From Hymenobacter sp. CRA2 (GTDB lineage: Bacteria; Bacteroidota; Bacteroidia; Cytophagales; Hymenobacteraceae), in NCBI RefSeq assembly GCF_002007105.1, contig NZ_MVBC01000005.1:186001-250000 (forward strand): a DNA stretch of 64,000 bases, written 5' to 3'. Position 1 is the stretch's first letter; the number at the start of each line of letters is the position of its first letter. Made by a program: the position numbers and the translations under genes. Below are positions 44,917 to 55,900 of this stretch, piece after piece. The notes below the pieces were generated by a model. It was not told where the DNA came from, did no database searches, and was given only the letters and a program-made list of their open reading frames with translations.

Positions 44917-47628
44917 TTAGTTCCAGGGTGCTACGGCGGCCTGGTGGATGGCGCGCCGCTTGTCGTATTGGCTACGAAAGATAGTATATTCTGTGGATGG
45001 AAGCAACGTGCCAAGTTTGCTCAGCGCATTGGCCGCGTATTCGTCCAAACCCGCATCAACAGCGGTCAAAACAAAGCTTTTCAGCAGTGGTACTGACTCG
45101 GGGTTATAGGACAGTGCACGCTGTAGCAGCTCGTAGGCCGTGAGGGGATCCTGTCCGCGGACAAAGAACTCAGCAGCCTGCAACACGCCTGCTTCGTCGA
45201 AGGGGTCGGCGGCGACCAGACGGCGGTACTGCCGAGCGGCCGCCTTGGAGTCGGAAGCCGCTAGCTTGGCGGCAGCAGCAAAAGCGGCCTGGAACGGGCG
45301 GCCGACGGCGGCTGGACGGGGCGCCGCACCGGTCAGCAATTGCTGCAGGCCGGCGGTCGGTGTGACTTTGAGGGCGCGCCGGGCGGCGGTACGAGCCGAA
45401 TCCGGTTGGCCGGCCCACGCCAGGGCGTACGATTCAGGCAAAGCTGCGGCGGAATTGCCCGCTGCTTCGGCCGCAGCAAAGCGTGCCGCTGCCGAGGCAT
45501 ACAGGCCGCGCGTGAGCAGGTAATTTCCCAGTACCTGCTGGTAATAGCCCGCCGACTCGCCGGTGGCCAACGCTTCCAGCTGATCAAAACCGGCGGCGGG
45601 CTGAGTGCTGCGCAACTGCTGCAGGCCGCTCAAAAACGCCAACTGATCGGCAAAAGCATCGTTGCTGCGCACCTGGCGCAGGCGGCGCACGGCCGGCAGC
45701 AGCGTGGTGTCGTGACGGGCGGCCTGGGCCAAGCCCACGTGGTAGAGCTGCGCAAACTGTGCCACCGTCAGCGTGGTATCGATGGCCGGCTGGGTGGTAG
45801 CGACGGGCTGAAACTGGCCTTGCAGCAGGTTGAGTACCCACGCGTTGTTCTGCCAGGCGGGCCAGTCCGTTTGCGGTTTATCGGCCGCGGCTTGCCGGGC
45901 GGCCGGGAGCTGCGTGCTTTTCAGCAGGAAGGCCAGCCAATTGGTGCGGGCCACAGGGTTGGCTTCGTCGGCTGCCACGGCGCGCCGGTAGTAGTACTGC
46001 ACCGAGTCGGCCAGCGTGGAGCGGGCAAACAGCTGAGCCAGCTCGGCGTTGACGCGGCTGCTGGCCGGGAAGGCGCGCAGGGCCTGCCGCAGCACCTGCT
46101 GACGGTCAAAAAAGTCGGTGGGTTGATCGAAGCGGGCAGCTAGGCGCAGCAGGACCTTTTCGTTGGGCTCACGCTGCAGGGCGGTATGCAGAATGTTCAG
46201 CTCATTTTGGCGCTGAGCGCGAGCCTGGTAAAGGGCCGCCCGGCCCCAGGCGGCGCGGGCGTTGCGCGGGTCCAGTTGGTCGGCTTCGGCGTAATAACGC
46301 TCGGCGAGGGCCGCCAGGTAGAAATTATCCGGTTGCTGCTCGCTTTGGTAGCGCGTCAGGTCGCCAAGCTGGATATAAGAGCCGGCCCGGGCAAAGTCGA
46401 GCAGGTCGAAGTTGTTGCGCATCAGTACGGCCGCAATGATGCCGATGCCCAGCAGGTACGCCGCGAAGAAGGGTACGCGGCGCGGGTCGTAGGCCACGCG
46501 GTGCACTTGCAGCTTCTGGCGAATCAGCGGGGCAAAATTCAGCAGCAGGTATAGGAAGAACGCCACGCCAATGCCCGCCAGCGCCAGGTTGACGAACTGC
46601 CGGCTGGCGCGCAGCAGCGGCTCGTTGGCCGTGGCCGCGGCGTACGCAACGGAAGCCGTGGCCAGCGTCACCAGCACGAGATACAGGGGCGCGGCCGCAC
46701 GCAGCGGCACCAGGGCCTGGTAAGTGGGCAGGCGACGCGGCAGGCTCCACCAGCCCACTACGGCCGCCACCAGCAGCAGCAGGAAGGGTTCCAGGTGAAT
46801 GCCGGGCAGCACGGCCAGCTGGCCGTTGTTCCAGTAATACAGCGTGAGGATGCCCAGCAGCAGCACGCTGGAAATAAGGAAAGGTGGCAGACCGAAACGC
46901 CCGCCGGGGCTGGCGCCCTGGGTATTGAGCCACAGCAGGCCGTAAATCAACTCACCGCCCAGCCACAGGCTCAGCAGCACCAGCGCCACCACGCCGGCCA
47001 GCGTGCCGTAGGCGGCCAAGTGCAAGACGATAAAGTCGGCGGAATGCGGGGCCTTGACGAACAGCACGGCAGCCAGTATTGCCACCAGCACCAGCATCAG
47101 CAGCACGCGCCAGCCAAGGCCGACCTGCTCGAAGAAGGCGTGCAGCAAAAAGGACGGGACCAGCAGCAGGCCCAGCGCCAGCAAGAGGAAATATTGACTT
47201 TGCGCGCCGAATACGTCCAGCACATCCGCGCTGAGCGACATCAGCAGAAATATCACCAGGCCCGCGCCCACCACGAAGGGCAGGCGCTGCAACTGGCTAA
47301 TCACCGCCAGCCACACAGCGAGGCAAACGCCCAGCACCCCCGCCCAGATAGCCGCTGCGGCGGGCCAGAGCTGCGGGCCGGCTACGTCGTAGGTCTGGGT
47401 GATGAGGTAGCCATTAGCCTGTAGAGCCAGGCTGTCGGTGCCGGCCGCGAGGCGGTCGAGGGTGACGGGTAGGGGCGTGAGCTGGGCCACCGTACCGATG
47501 GGCAGGGTGTGGTCGTCGCCGGTAAAGTAGCAGTACAGCGCCCACCCCAGCACCAGCAGGAGTAGGGCGCCGAGCCCGCCCACCAGCGCGCGTTGGCTGA
47601 GGGGCCGGGCCGCAGAAGCGTCGCGCAC
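44917..47628 (-). CDS. large multi-spanning membrane protein with a TPR domain
   Basis: 903 residues. The first ~400 hold about ten or more transmembrane helices (for example [51 protein letters not shown]). The remainder is soluble and made of TPR-like helix pairs ([60 protein letters not shown]). It starts at GTG 47628, 3 bp after the gatC stop, and ends 11 bp before the ATPase. The layout suggests a membrane-anchored scaffold, but no function is recognised. It is unlikely to be the permease of the ATPase, because LolE/MacB-type permeases have four helices and a large periplasmic domain. Confidence 0.7.
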   Translation of the reverse strand: MRDASAARPLSQRALVGGLGALLLLVLGWALYCYFTGDDHTLPIGTVAQLTPLPVTLDRLAAGTDSLALQANGYLITQTYDVAGPQLWPAAAAIWAGVLGVCLAVWLAVISQLQRLPFVVGAGLVIFLLMSLSADVLDVFGAQSQYFLLLALGLLLVPSFLLHAFFEQVGLGWRVLLMLVLVAILAAVLFVKAPHSADFIVLHLAAYGTLAGVVALVLLSLWLGGELIYGLLWLNTQGASPGGRFGLPPFLISSVLLLGILTLYYWNNGQLAVLPGIHLEPFLLLLVAAVVGWWSLPRRLPTYQALVPLRAAAPLYLVLVTLATASVAYAAATANEPLLRASRQFVNLALAGIGVAFFLYLLLNFAPLIRQKLQVHRVAYDPRRVPFFAAYLLGIGIIAAVLMRNNFDLLDFARAGSYIQLGDLTRYQSEQQPDNFYLAALAERYYAEADQLDPRNARAAWGRAALYQARAQRQNELNILHTALQREPNEKVLLRLAARFDQPTDFFDRQQVLRQALRAFPASSRVNAELAQLFARSTLADSVQYYYRRAVAADEANPVARTNWLAFLLKSTQLPAARQAAADKPQTDWPAWQNNAWVLNLLQGQFQPVATTQPAIDTTLTVAQFAQLYHVGLAQAARHDTTLLPAVRRLRQVRSNDAFADQLAFLSGLQQLRSTQPAAGFDQLEALATGESAGYYQQVLGNYLLTRGLYASAAARFAAAEAAGNSAAALPESYALAWAGQPDSARTAARRALKVTPTAGLQQLLTGAAPRPAAVGRPFQAAFAAAAKLAASDSKAAARQYRRLVAADPFDEAGVLQAAEFFVRGQDPLTAYELLQRALSYNPESVPLLKSFVLTAVDAGLDEYAANALSKLGTLLPSTEYTIFRSQYDKRRAIHQAAVAPWN

Positions 47629-47631
47629 GCC

Positions 47632-47919
47632 TTATTCGAGAACTTTGGGTACGCGGAAGTAGTCCGAATCCTTGCGCGGGGCGTTTTTGAGGCCCTCGGT
47701 GTGGCTCACCGTGTTGCGCGGCTCATCGGTCCGTAGTACGTTGAGCTCGTGCGAAAGGTGCACCAGCGGCTCCACGCTGCTGGTGTCGAGGCTGTTGAGT
47801 TGGTCAACCCAGTTGAGGATTTCGTTGAGGTCGGAAAGCATTTTCTGCTCATTCCGCTCGTCGAATTCGAGGCGGGCAAGGTGGGCCAGTTGGCGCAGGG
47901 TATTCAGGTCGGTGCTCAC
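47632..47919 (-). CDS. gatC: Asp/Glu-tRNA amidotransferase subunit C
   Basis: 95 residues, the normal GatC size. GatC stabilises the GatCAB complex that converts Glu-tRNA(Gln) and Asp-tRNA(Asn) to the amidated forms. The N-terminal LRQLAHLARLEFDERNEQKM helix and the later LSHELNVLRTDEP and LKNAPRKDSDYFRVPKVLE blocks are diagnostic; the last wraps over GatA. The gatA and gatB genes are not in the window. The next gene starts 3 bp after its stop. Confidence 0.95.
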   Translation of the reverse strand: MSTDLNTLRQLAHLARLEFDERNEQKMLSDLNEILNWVDQLNSLDTSSVEPLVHLSHELNVLRTDEPRNTVSHTEGLKNAPRKDSDYFRVPKVLE

Positions 47920-47952
47920 GGAAAGCGGAACGTTAGGGTCGAAGAAAAGGAA

Positions 47953-48768
47953 TCAGCGGGCCACGGATTTGGCCTGCTCGGGCTCGGGCGGGGTAGCCCG
48001 CAAACGGCTGGGACCGGGGATGCCGGCCGCCGCCGGGTCAAATTCGCTGGCAATGATACGCGCCACGCGCTCTTTCAGGGCGGGAATGTCGGCCGGCGTC
48101 ATGCCCAGCGTGGAAATTGGCTCGTGCAGCACGATGCGCAGCTTGGAATAGCGCACCCGCAGCCCTTTGACGCCGGGCATGAAGCGGTGGTTGTAGGGCA
48201 TCGTGACGGGCACCAGCGGAGCGCCCGTGGCAATGGCCAGCTGAAACGGACCGTCCTTAAAGGGCATCAGCTCCTCGCCGGGCTTTTCGGCAATGGCGCC
48301 TTCGGGGAAGATGACCACGGAGCGGCCGGCCAGCAGCGTCTGGCGGGCCTGCACCACGGAGCGGCCCCGGCTCACGGCGCTGTTGCGGTCGACGGTGATG
48401 TAGGCGCGCCCGAAGATGGGCCCCCACAGCGGCGTTTTGGCCAGTGAGCTTTTGCCCATGATGTTCAGGTGCCCGGGAATGGCCTTGAACAGCAGCGGAA
48501 TGTCGATGTAGGAGCCGTGGTTGGGCACGTATATCACCGGCTGGCCCGGCGGAATGCTGCCGCGGCGCTCCACCGATACGGGCATGCCCCACATACGAAT
48601 GAAGAGGATGGACCACCACCGGTTGAGCCCGTGCAGGTAGCGGTGCCAGCGGGGCTGTTTCGACAACAGCACCTGCAGCGGATAGGTCACGATGAAAGGA
48701 AACACAAACCAGAACGTCGCCCAGGTTGTGTACAGGCGGTGACCGAGGTATTGGAGCAGCCGACGCAT
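47953..48768 (-). CDS. plsC: 1-acyl-sn-glycerol-3-phosphate acyltransferase
   Basis: 271 residues. Acylates lysophosphatidate to phosphatidate in phospholipid synthesis. The catalytic HX4D motif is NHGSYID near residue 84. The substrate motifs are GRAYITVDR, FPEGAIAEKPGEEL and GAPLVPVTMPYNH. A hydrophobic N-terminal stretch (TWATFWFVFPFIVTYPL) anchors it at the inner membrane. The ATG at 48768 lies only 6 nt from the end of a TACCTTTG box, suggesting a leaderless transcript. The gene may be annotated simply as a lysophospholipid acyltransferase family member. Confidence 0.93.
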   Translation of the reverse strand: MRRLLQYLGHRLYTTWATFWFVFPFIVTYPLQVLLSKQPRWHRYLHGLNRWWSILFIRMWGMPVSVERRGSIPPGQPVIYVPNHGSYIDIPLLFKAIPGHLNIMGKSSLAKTPLWGPIFGRAYITVDRNSAVSRGRSVVQARQTLLAGRSVVIFPEGAIAEKPGEELMPFKDGPFQLAIATGAPLVPVTMPYNHRFMPGVKGLRVRYSKLRIVLHEPISTLGMTPADIPALKERVARIIASEFDPAAAGIPGPSRLRATPPEPEQAKSVAR

Positions 48769-48773
48769 ACCTA

Positions 48774-48781
48774 CAAAGGTA
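48774..48781 (-). promoter_or_regulatory. putative -7 box of plsC
   Basis: TACCTTTG on the minus strand ends five bases before the plsC ATG, so transcription would start at or very near the start codon. Confidence 0.45.
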
Positions 48782-48841
48782 ACAAGCCGCGGGCGGACGC
48801 CCGCTACTTCCGCTACAGCGGCCCCATTACCCCCAAACTAT

Positions 48842-49420
48842 CTACTTCGTGCCGGCTTGGCGGGCGGCCAGAACATGGGCCGCTTTGAGCAGGCCCGCCA
48901 CGCTGATGGCGTCGGTGATGCGGCTGTCCAGGGCCATCTGCACCGCTTCGTGGAGTGGTAGCTTCCACAGGTGCAGCTCCTCGGTTTCTTCGGGCTCGGT
49001 CTGGCCGTGCTCCAGGTCTTCGGCCAGGAATACGAAGCCCTCCTCGTCGGTCACGGAGTTGGAGGTGTGCAGCCGGGCGATGTTGGTCCAGCGCCGCGCT
49101 GTCATGCCGGTTTCCTCGCGCAGCTCCCGCTGGGCCGATTCCAGAATGTCGACTTCGATGGGGCCGCCGCCCATGGGAATTTCCCAGGAATACTCGTTGA
49201 GCGCGTAGCGGTACTGACCGACCAGCCAGGTGTTGCCGTCGGCATCGACGGGGATGATGCCCAGCGCCTTGTTCTTCATGCTGACCACGCCGTAAATGCC
49301 GCGTCCGCCCTTGGGGTTGATAACCTGGTCTTCGCGCACGCTGATCCAGGGGTTCTGGTACTTAAGCTCGGTGCTAAGAGTCTGCCACGGGTTATGGGTT
49401 TCGTCGGGGGCTGGGTGCAT
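48842..49420 (-). CDS. Nudix hydrolase
   Basis: 192 residues resembling the ADP-ribose pyrophosphatase branch of Nudix enzymes, which hydrolyse nucleoside diphosphates linked to another group. The core of the Nudix box is visible as LESAQRELREETGM, with the metal-binding REXXEE helix intact. The first conserved Glu of the box is shifted or replaced in EIPMGGGPIEVDI. An N-terminal beta domain (ELKYQNPWISVREDQVINPKG) and QYRYALNEYSWEIPMGG support the ADP-ribose group. The substrate is not certain. The gene stands alone, 73 bp upstream of plsC on the same strand. Confidence 0.9.
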   Translation of the reverse strand: MHPAPDETHNPWQTLSTELKYQNPWISVREDQVINPKGGRGIYGVVSMKNKALGIIPVDADGNTWLVGQYRYALNEYSWEIPMGGGPIEVDILESAQRELREETGMTARRWTNIARLHTSNSVTDEEGFVFLAEDLEHGQTEPEETEELHLWKLPLHEAVQMALDSRITDAISVAGLLKAAHVLAARQAGTK

Positions 49421-49447
49421 GTGCTAATGGAAAAGTTGCCGCTTCGG

Positions 49448-49455
49448 CAAAGCTA
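49448..49455 (-). promoter_or_regulatory. putative -7 box of the Nudix gene
   Basis: TAGCTTTG on the minus strand, 28 nt upstream of the ATG. No TTTG is seen at the ideal -33 distance. Confidence 0.42.
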
Positions 49456-49922
49456 GCAGAGCCAATCAAAGCAGGGCTTCGAGCAACAGCTGCCCTAAGT
49501 TTATATTATTGAAACTATATATTTAAAGCTGCTAAATCCAGTTTTGGGACAGCTACGTAGGTGCTCTATTTGTTTCGGAACAAAATTGTACTTATTTTAT
49601 TTTATTGTGGTTATTCTTTGCTAATAGTGCAGTTGGTCAGTTAGTTTTGCGTCAGCACTTGCTGAGGCGGTCAGCAATTTGACCAAATCCCTGGTTGTCG
49701 AGCACGGGAGGTTTCCTAAATCCAGAGGGTAATTCTATTTATGGGATATGCGCATCCCGGTAGTAGAAGTTCAGCTAGGAGATACAACTGTTCAGCTAGC
49801 GAACCGGTGCATTAGCCCAGAAACCCGGAATTGAGGTGACAAGCCAAAATAGTTTTGCAGGCCTAGAAAGTCCGCTCCAAGGCCACTAAATGAGTTTTTT
49901 CATCCATTCAACTACATACTCA
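49456..49922. other. AT-rich intergenic region before the giant surface-protein gene
   Basis: No gene. Bases ~49,495-49,640 are markedly AT-rich and include a run of TTTTATTTTATT. The right part holds the likely promoter of the giant gene at 49850-49857. Confidence 0.5.
49850..49857 (+). promoter_or_regulatory. putative -7 box of the giant surface-protein gene
   Basis: TAGTTTTG matches TAnnTTTG. TTG at 49831-49833 precedes it by 16 nt, a little closer than usual. The chosen ATG is 66 nt downstream. Confidence 0.45.
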
Positions 49923-52900
49923 ATGAAAACAGCCTTACGCTTGTTAGCGTTGCTGGGTTTGTTGCTGCCGGTGCTCAGTAATCCAGCGCTGGCTCAGTCA
50001 ACACCAGGGAGTGCCGGTGCTGCATTCTCCTGTGACGGTACCTTCTACATCATCCGGCAGGTAGCCAATGCCAACGGAGTGACTGGTGTCGACCGTTCGC
50101 AACTGTTTCGGGTAAACCGCAACGTGGTTCCTGCTGCTGATCCGACCACTACCCAGTATACCAACACGCTGGTGTACGACCTGGGCACGGGCGCTGGCGT
50201 GGCTGCCAACACCAACTTTGTGGTTAACGGCTTGGCGTACAACCCGCGCGATGGGTATTTGTATGCCCTGACTTATCCCGTTAGCAACACCGGTTTTCCG
50301 GTCGTCAACCTGTACCGCATCGGGCAGGGCGGCGTCGAAAACCTAGGTACCATCACCATCGGTGGCGCTGCCCCCACCGGCAACTACCCGCAATTTGCGG
50401 CCGGCGTTATCGACCAGAACGGCTTCTACTACGCCGCCCCGCGTAACCTGGCCGATGCTTCGTACCAATCGTCGCTGTTCCGCTTCGATCTGAACCAAGC
50501 GACCAACGCTAACAAGCGTAACGCAACGGTTATTCCGATGCGCTTTTACGTGTCGACGGCACCAACCACGCAGGTAGCGCCGACGAATACGACCGACTTC
50601 AGCTTTATCGACCTGGGCTTCAACCCCGCCGACAATACCTTGTACGGGGTATACGGACTGGGAACCATCTACAAATTTGACTTCACGACGACGGCGGGTG
50701 TGGCCCGCGTGACGCGTACCGGCCCCGTACCCGATGGTACGGTTAACCTCGGTTCGGCCAGCTTCGACGTATCGGGCAACTTCTACGCGTACTCCAACGA
50801 GGGTAACTTTTACTCCATCAACACCAGCACCGGGGCCGCTACTGATATCGGGGACGTGCCGACGGCCTCGGTAACCGACGGCGCCAGCTGCGTGAATCCG
50901 GATCAACGCCTGGACGTGGTGAAGGAAGTGACGGGCGTAACGGCCGTAAACGCCACGACCTATAACGTGAGCTTCGCTATCCGGGTGAAAAATACCGGTA
51001 CGGTGACGACTACCAACGTGCAGGTAAGCGACTTCTTGCGCGGTTCTGCTACGAACAGCACCTTCCCAACGTCGTCTTCGGTAACGGTCAGCAACTTGGC
51101 AGTAGCCAATGCCGGGGGCTCGTTAGCCGTAAATACGGCCTTCACCGGGCAGGGAGCCAATGCTGACCTGCTCACCGGCAACCAGTCGCTGACGGCTGGG
51201 CAGAGCGCCACCATTACGTTTACGGCGCAGGTGGTATACCCCACCGGCAGCGTACCCACCACGGCCCAGAACAACACGGCTTACGCATCCAGCGTGGCTG
51301 GCACCACAACTAATCCCGGCTACTCGCTGCAGGGCAACGGCACGCTGATAGTACCTCCCGGCGACCTGCTGGCCGTAGATGCTTCCACCAACAGCGCCTC
51401 GCTGCCGACTACTCCCAACGGCGATACGCCGTCGCCGAGCCCGGTGTATTTTACGCCAGCCATTCTTGGTAACGTATTCGAAGACTTCAACTATGGCGGC
51501 GGCGCCGGCCGCTCGCAGGCTACCAGCCAGGGTTTGGCAACGGTTGCCGGTACCCGTGTAGAACTGTACTCCGCTGGTCTTACCGCCGCGTTGCAGCGCC
51601 TCATTGCCGTGACGACTACGGATGCGGCGGGTAACTACCGGTTTGTGGATGGCCAAAACAACGGCGCTGGCACGGCGCTGGATCTGAGCAGCAACACCAG
51701 CTATATCGTCCGAGTAGTAAGCACGTCGGCGGCTAGCCAACGCCTGAACAGCGGCGTGACGGCTTCGACGCTGATTCCAGTGCAGACATTTGTTAGCAAC
51801 GGGGTAACCAATGATACCGAGCGCGTAGGGGGCGAAAACAACACCCTGGCAGAAGCTGGGAACGGCACCACCATCGGCAACGGTACCTCATCTGGTACGA
51901 CCATTGCTTCGCTCACCGGTACTGCTGCGGTTCCCCAGTCCATCACCACCGTCACGCTGCCCGCTAGCGGCCCCCGCGTGGGCGTTGATTTCGGCTTCAA
52001 CTTCAGCACCATCATCAACACCAACGCCTCCGGACGCGGTTCGCTGAGCCAGTTCATCACCAACGCCAACGGGCTCAGCAATACGGGCCTGGCGCAGGTA
52101 GGGCAGACGGCCGGGGTAGAAACCAGCATCTTCATGATCTACAACGGGGCGGACGTAGCTGGTTACACTGCTCCCCGCACGGGCCTGACCGATATGGTTG
52201 ACGCCAACGGGGTAGCTGTTATCACGCAGACGGCTGACTTGCCCTTCCTGTCGGATGCCAACACCTCCATCGACGGCACGACGCAAACGGCCAACATCGG
52301 TAACTCCAACACGGGCACCCTCGGCGTAGGCGGTACTGTCGGCACGGCCGCTACGGCACTGAGCACGGTTAATCAGCCCGAAATTCAGATTGTGGGTTCG
52401 ACGGCTCGCCTGATTGGCTTGGACGTGCGCAGCACCGCTATCAATACCCGCATCGAAGGTATTTCGATTTACGGTTTTGGCAATACTCCTGACAACGACG
52501 GTAGTGCCAACATTCGCGTGGCGGCCGACAACACGACCATCACGGGCAGCGTGATTGGCAACACCGCCAACAACTTTACCACAGCCCCGGGCACGGCGAC
52601 CAACGCCGACAACATTCGGGTAATCGGTGGCACCGACGTGCAGATCAGCAACAACCTCATCGGTTTTGCCAACGGCAAGGGCGTGGCTATCAAGCTTGGG
52701 GTGACCAACACGACGGTGACCAACAACGAAATCCGTCAGAACGCCAACATCCCTGCGTTTTATTACCTCGACGGCATCGACGCGCAGGGCAACAACGCGA
52801 CCATTACCAACAACCTGATCATTAACAACCGCGGTAACGGTATCGACAGCTACAACGGCGGCAGCAACCATACCATCACGGGCAACACCATCACGGGCAA

Positions 52901-55900
52901 CGGCGGTGGTAACTCGGAAACGGCCGCTATCCGCCTGTTTGGGTCGGGTTCGACGGTGGGCAACAACATCATCAACGCCAACTTCGGCGCCGGCATCCTG
53001 GGTACTTCGGGCTCGAACAACAACACGTTCACCCAGAACTCCATCTTTGCCAACGGTACCGTCCTGAGTGTGGGCGGCTCGGCCGCTACCTACCAGATCG
53101 GTATCGACCTGCTCGGGACTACGGACAACAGCGCGACGGGTACGCCGAATTACGTAACCCTGAACGACAACAACGGCACGACCAACGACATTGACGCGGG
53201 CGGCAACGGCCTGCTCAACTTCCCGGTGATTCAGACCGCCACGATTCGCAACGGCAATCTGATCCTGACGGGTTTCGCCACGGCCGGCAGCAACCTGGAA
53301 TTCTTCCTGGCAGCTAACGACGACAGCGGCTTCGGCGAAGGCCAGACCTATTTGTTCAGCCGCGTCGAAGGCTCGGGCAACGACCTGAACGCCGGCACGG
53401 GCAGCTACAGCGGCCTGATCAACGGCCTGAACCAGGGCGCGGAAGTAAACCAGAGCCGCTTTACGTTCTCGATTCCGCTTTCCTCGCTGACCGCGACCCA
53501 GCAGAGCGCGCTGAACGCCGGTACGGCCCTGCTGACGGCTACGGCCACGGTAACGGGCACCGGCACTTCGGAATTCTCGGGCAACGTACCGGTACGCTCG
53601 GCCCCGGTGGCCGCCAACGACCAGGCAGTAACGGGCCCCGGCACCGCCGTGACGCTGAACGTAGCCGGCAACGACCAGAACAGCATCGACGCGGCCAGCA
53701 TCAACCTAGCGGCTCAGGGCATCGGCAACAGCTACACCGTAGCCGGCCAGGGCACCTTCACCTGGGCCAGCAGCGGGCAGATTGCCTTCACGCCGGCAGC
53801 CGGTTTCACGGGCATCGTCACGATTCCCTACACGATCAACAACACTTCGGGCAACACCTCCAACACCGCCTTCATCACGGTGGAAGTGCGCAACCCGAAC
53901 GCGGACCTGCAGGCCACCATCACGGGGCCGCTCAACAACACGGCCATCAACGGCGGGGCCAGCCTGAACTACACGGTGGTGGCCACCAACAACACCGCGG
54001 GCATAACGGCCACGGGCGTGGTGGAAACCCTGCAGCTGCCGGCCGGCCTGACCAGCAACGGCGGCACGGTGACCATCGGTAACGGCGCCAACGCGGCTGC
54101 CGCTACGTACAACAACACGACCGGCTTGGTAACCATCCCGGTGGGCACGCTCATCAATGGCTTCCCCCAGACCTACGCCGTAACGGTATCGAACATGCCC
54201 GGTAGCGGCCCGATTACGGCCACGGCCAACATCAGCGGCGCCGTAACGGAGACGAACACGACGAACAACACGGCCGCTACGACGGTAACCATCAACCCGC
54301 GTTACGACGTGGCTACCACCATCAGCGGGCCCACGGCGGGCGTGGTGCGCGGCAACGAGGTAACCTACACCGTGACGACCAGCAACCTGAGCACGACTTC
54401 GGGCTCGGTGTCGACGGCCACCAACGTGGTGCAGACGGTACAGCTGCCGGCCGGCCTGACGGGCGTCTTCGCCTCGAACGGCGGTACCTACGACGCCGCT
54501 TCGGGCGTAGTGACCTTCCCGACCATCGGCACGCTGCCGGTGGGCCAGACGGTGGTCAACTCCATCAGCTTTGCCGCACCCACGACGGGCACGAGCTTCG
54601 TGTCGCCCTCGGCCACGGTGACGGCCAGCACCAACAACCCCGGCGACCTGAACACGGTCAACAACTCGGCTTTCCTGAACGGCGCTGCGGCTCTGGGCAA
54701 CGTGGCTACCACGGCTCCGACCGGCACGCCGGCCGCACCTGGCACGGCTCAGACGGGCACGGTGGCCAACGTGTACACCAACGTGACGTCGCCGGCCGCT
54801 AACGTGGCCCCCGGCGCCCCCGTGACGCTGACGGTAACCACCGGCAACGCCGGCCCGAACGCCGCCGGCACGGTAGCCCAGACGCTGCTGCTGCCCGCCA
54901 ACCTGACGGGCGTGACGGTAACGAACGGCACCTACGCGCCGAGCACCGGTCTGGTGACCTTCAGCAGCATTGCTACGCTGAACCCGGGCACGACCAACAC
55001 TACGGGCGGCAATAACCTGCCCTTCACGGTGAGCTTCACCGCGCCGGCTCAGGGCTTCGTGCTGGCTACGGCCACCGTAACCAGCGCAACCACCGACGTG
55101 GTACCGGCTGACAACCTGGCCCAGACCAAAGTGGAAGTAAACCCCGTAGCCGACCTGGCCACGGTGCTGGCCGGCCCGAGCACAGTATCGACGGGGCAGC
55201 AAGTGACCTACACGGTGACGACGACCAACAACGGCGGCGAAGCTGCGGTGGGCACGGTGCAGCGCGTAACGCTGCCGGCCGGCCTGACGAACGTGACGGT
55301 ATCGAACGGGGGCAGCTACGACGCCAACACCGGCATCGTAACCTTCAACATCGCCGGCACGCTGGCGCAGGGCCAGCTGCAGACCAACTCGGTTTCCTAC
55401 GCCGTACCCACGGGCGCTACCAGCTTCACGGCTACGGCCAGCGTGAGCAGCAGCACCCCGGAGACGGTACTGACCAACAACACGGCCACCGTGTATACCA
55501 CGGTGCTGGCTACGGCCGACGTGACCGTGGCTGTAGCTGGTCCGGCTACGGGTCTGGTGGGCAGCCCGGTAGTGTACGCCGTAACGACGACCAACAACGG
55601 CCCCTCGCCGGCTACCTCCGTGGTGCCGACGCTGCAACTGCCCGCTGGCCTGACCAACAACGGCACCGTGACGGTGTACGGCGGCGGTAGCTACGACAAC
55701 GCCACCGGCCTGGTGACCTTCAGCATCGTTTCGTTGCCGAGCGGCCGCAGCGTATCGAACTCGGTTATCCTGACCGTGCCCGACGTGACGCAGATCAACG
55801 GCGTGGCCCGCGTAAGTTCGGCCGCCGCTGAAACCAACTACGACAACAACTTCGCCTCCGTCGTGACGACCATCAGCCCGGCCACGGCGGCGGTAGCCAA

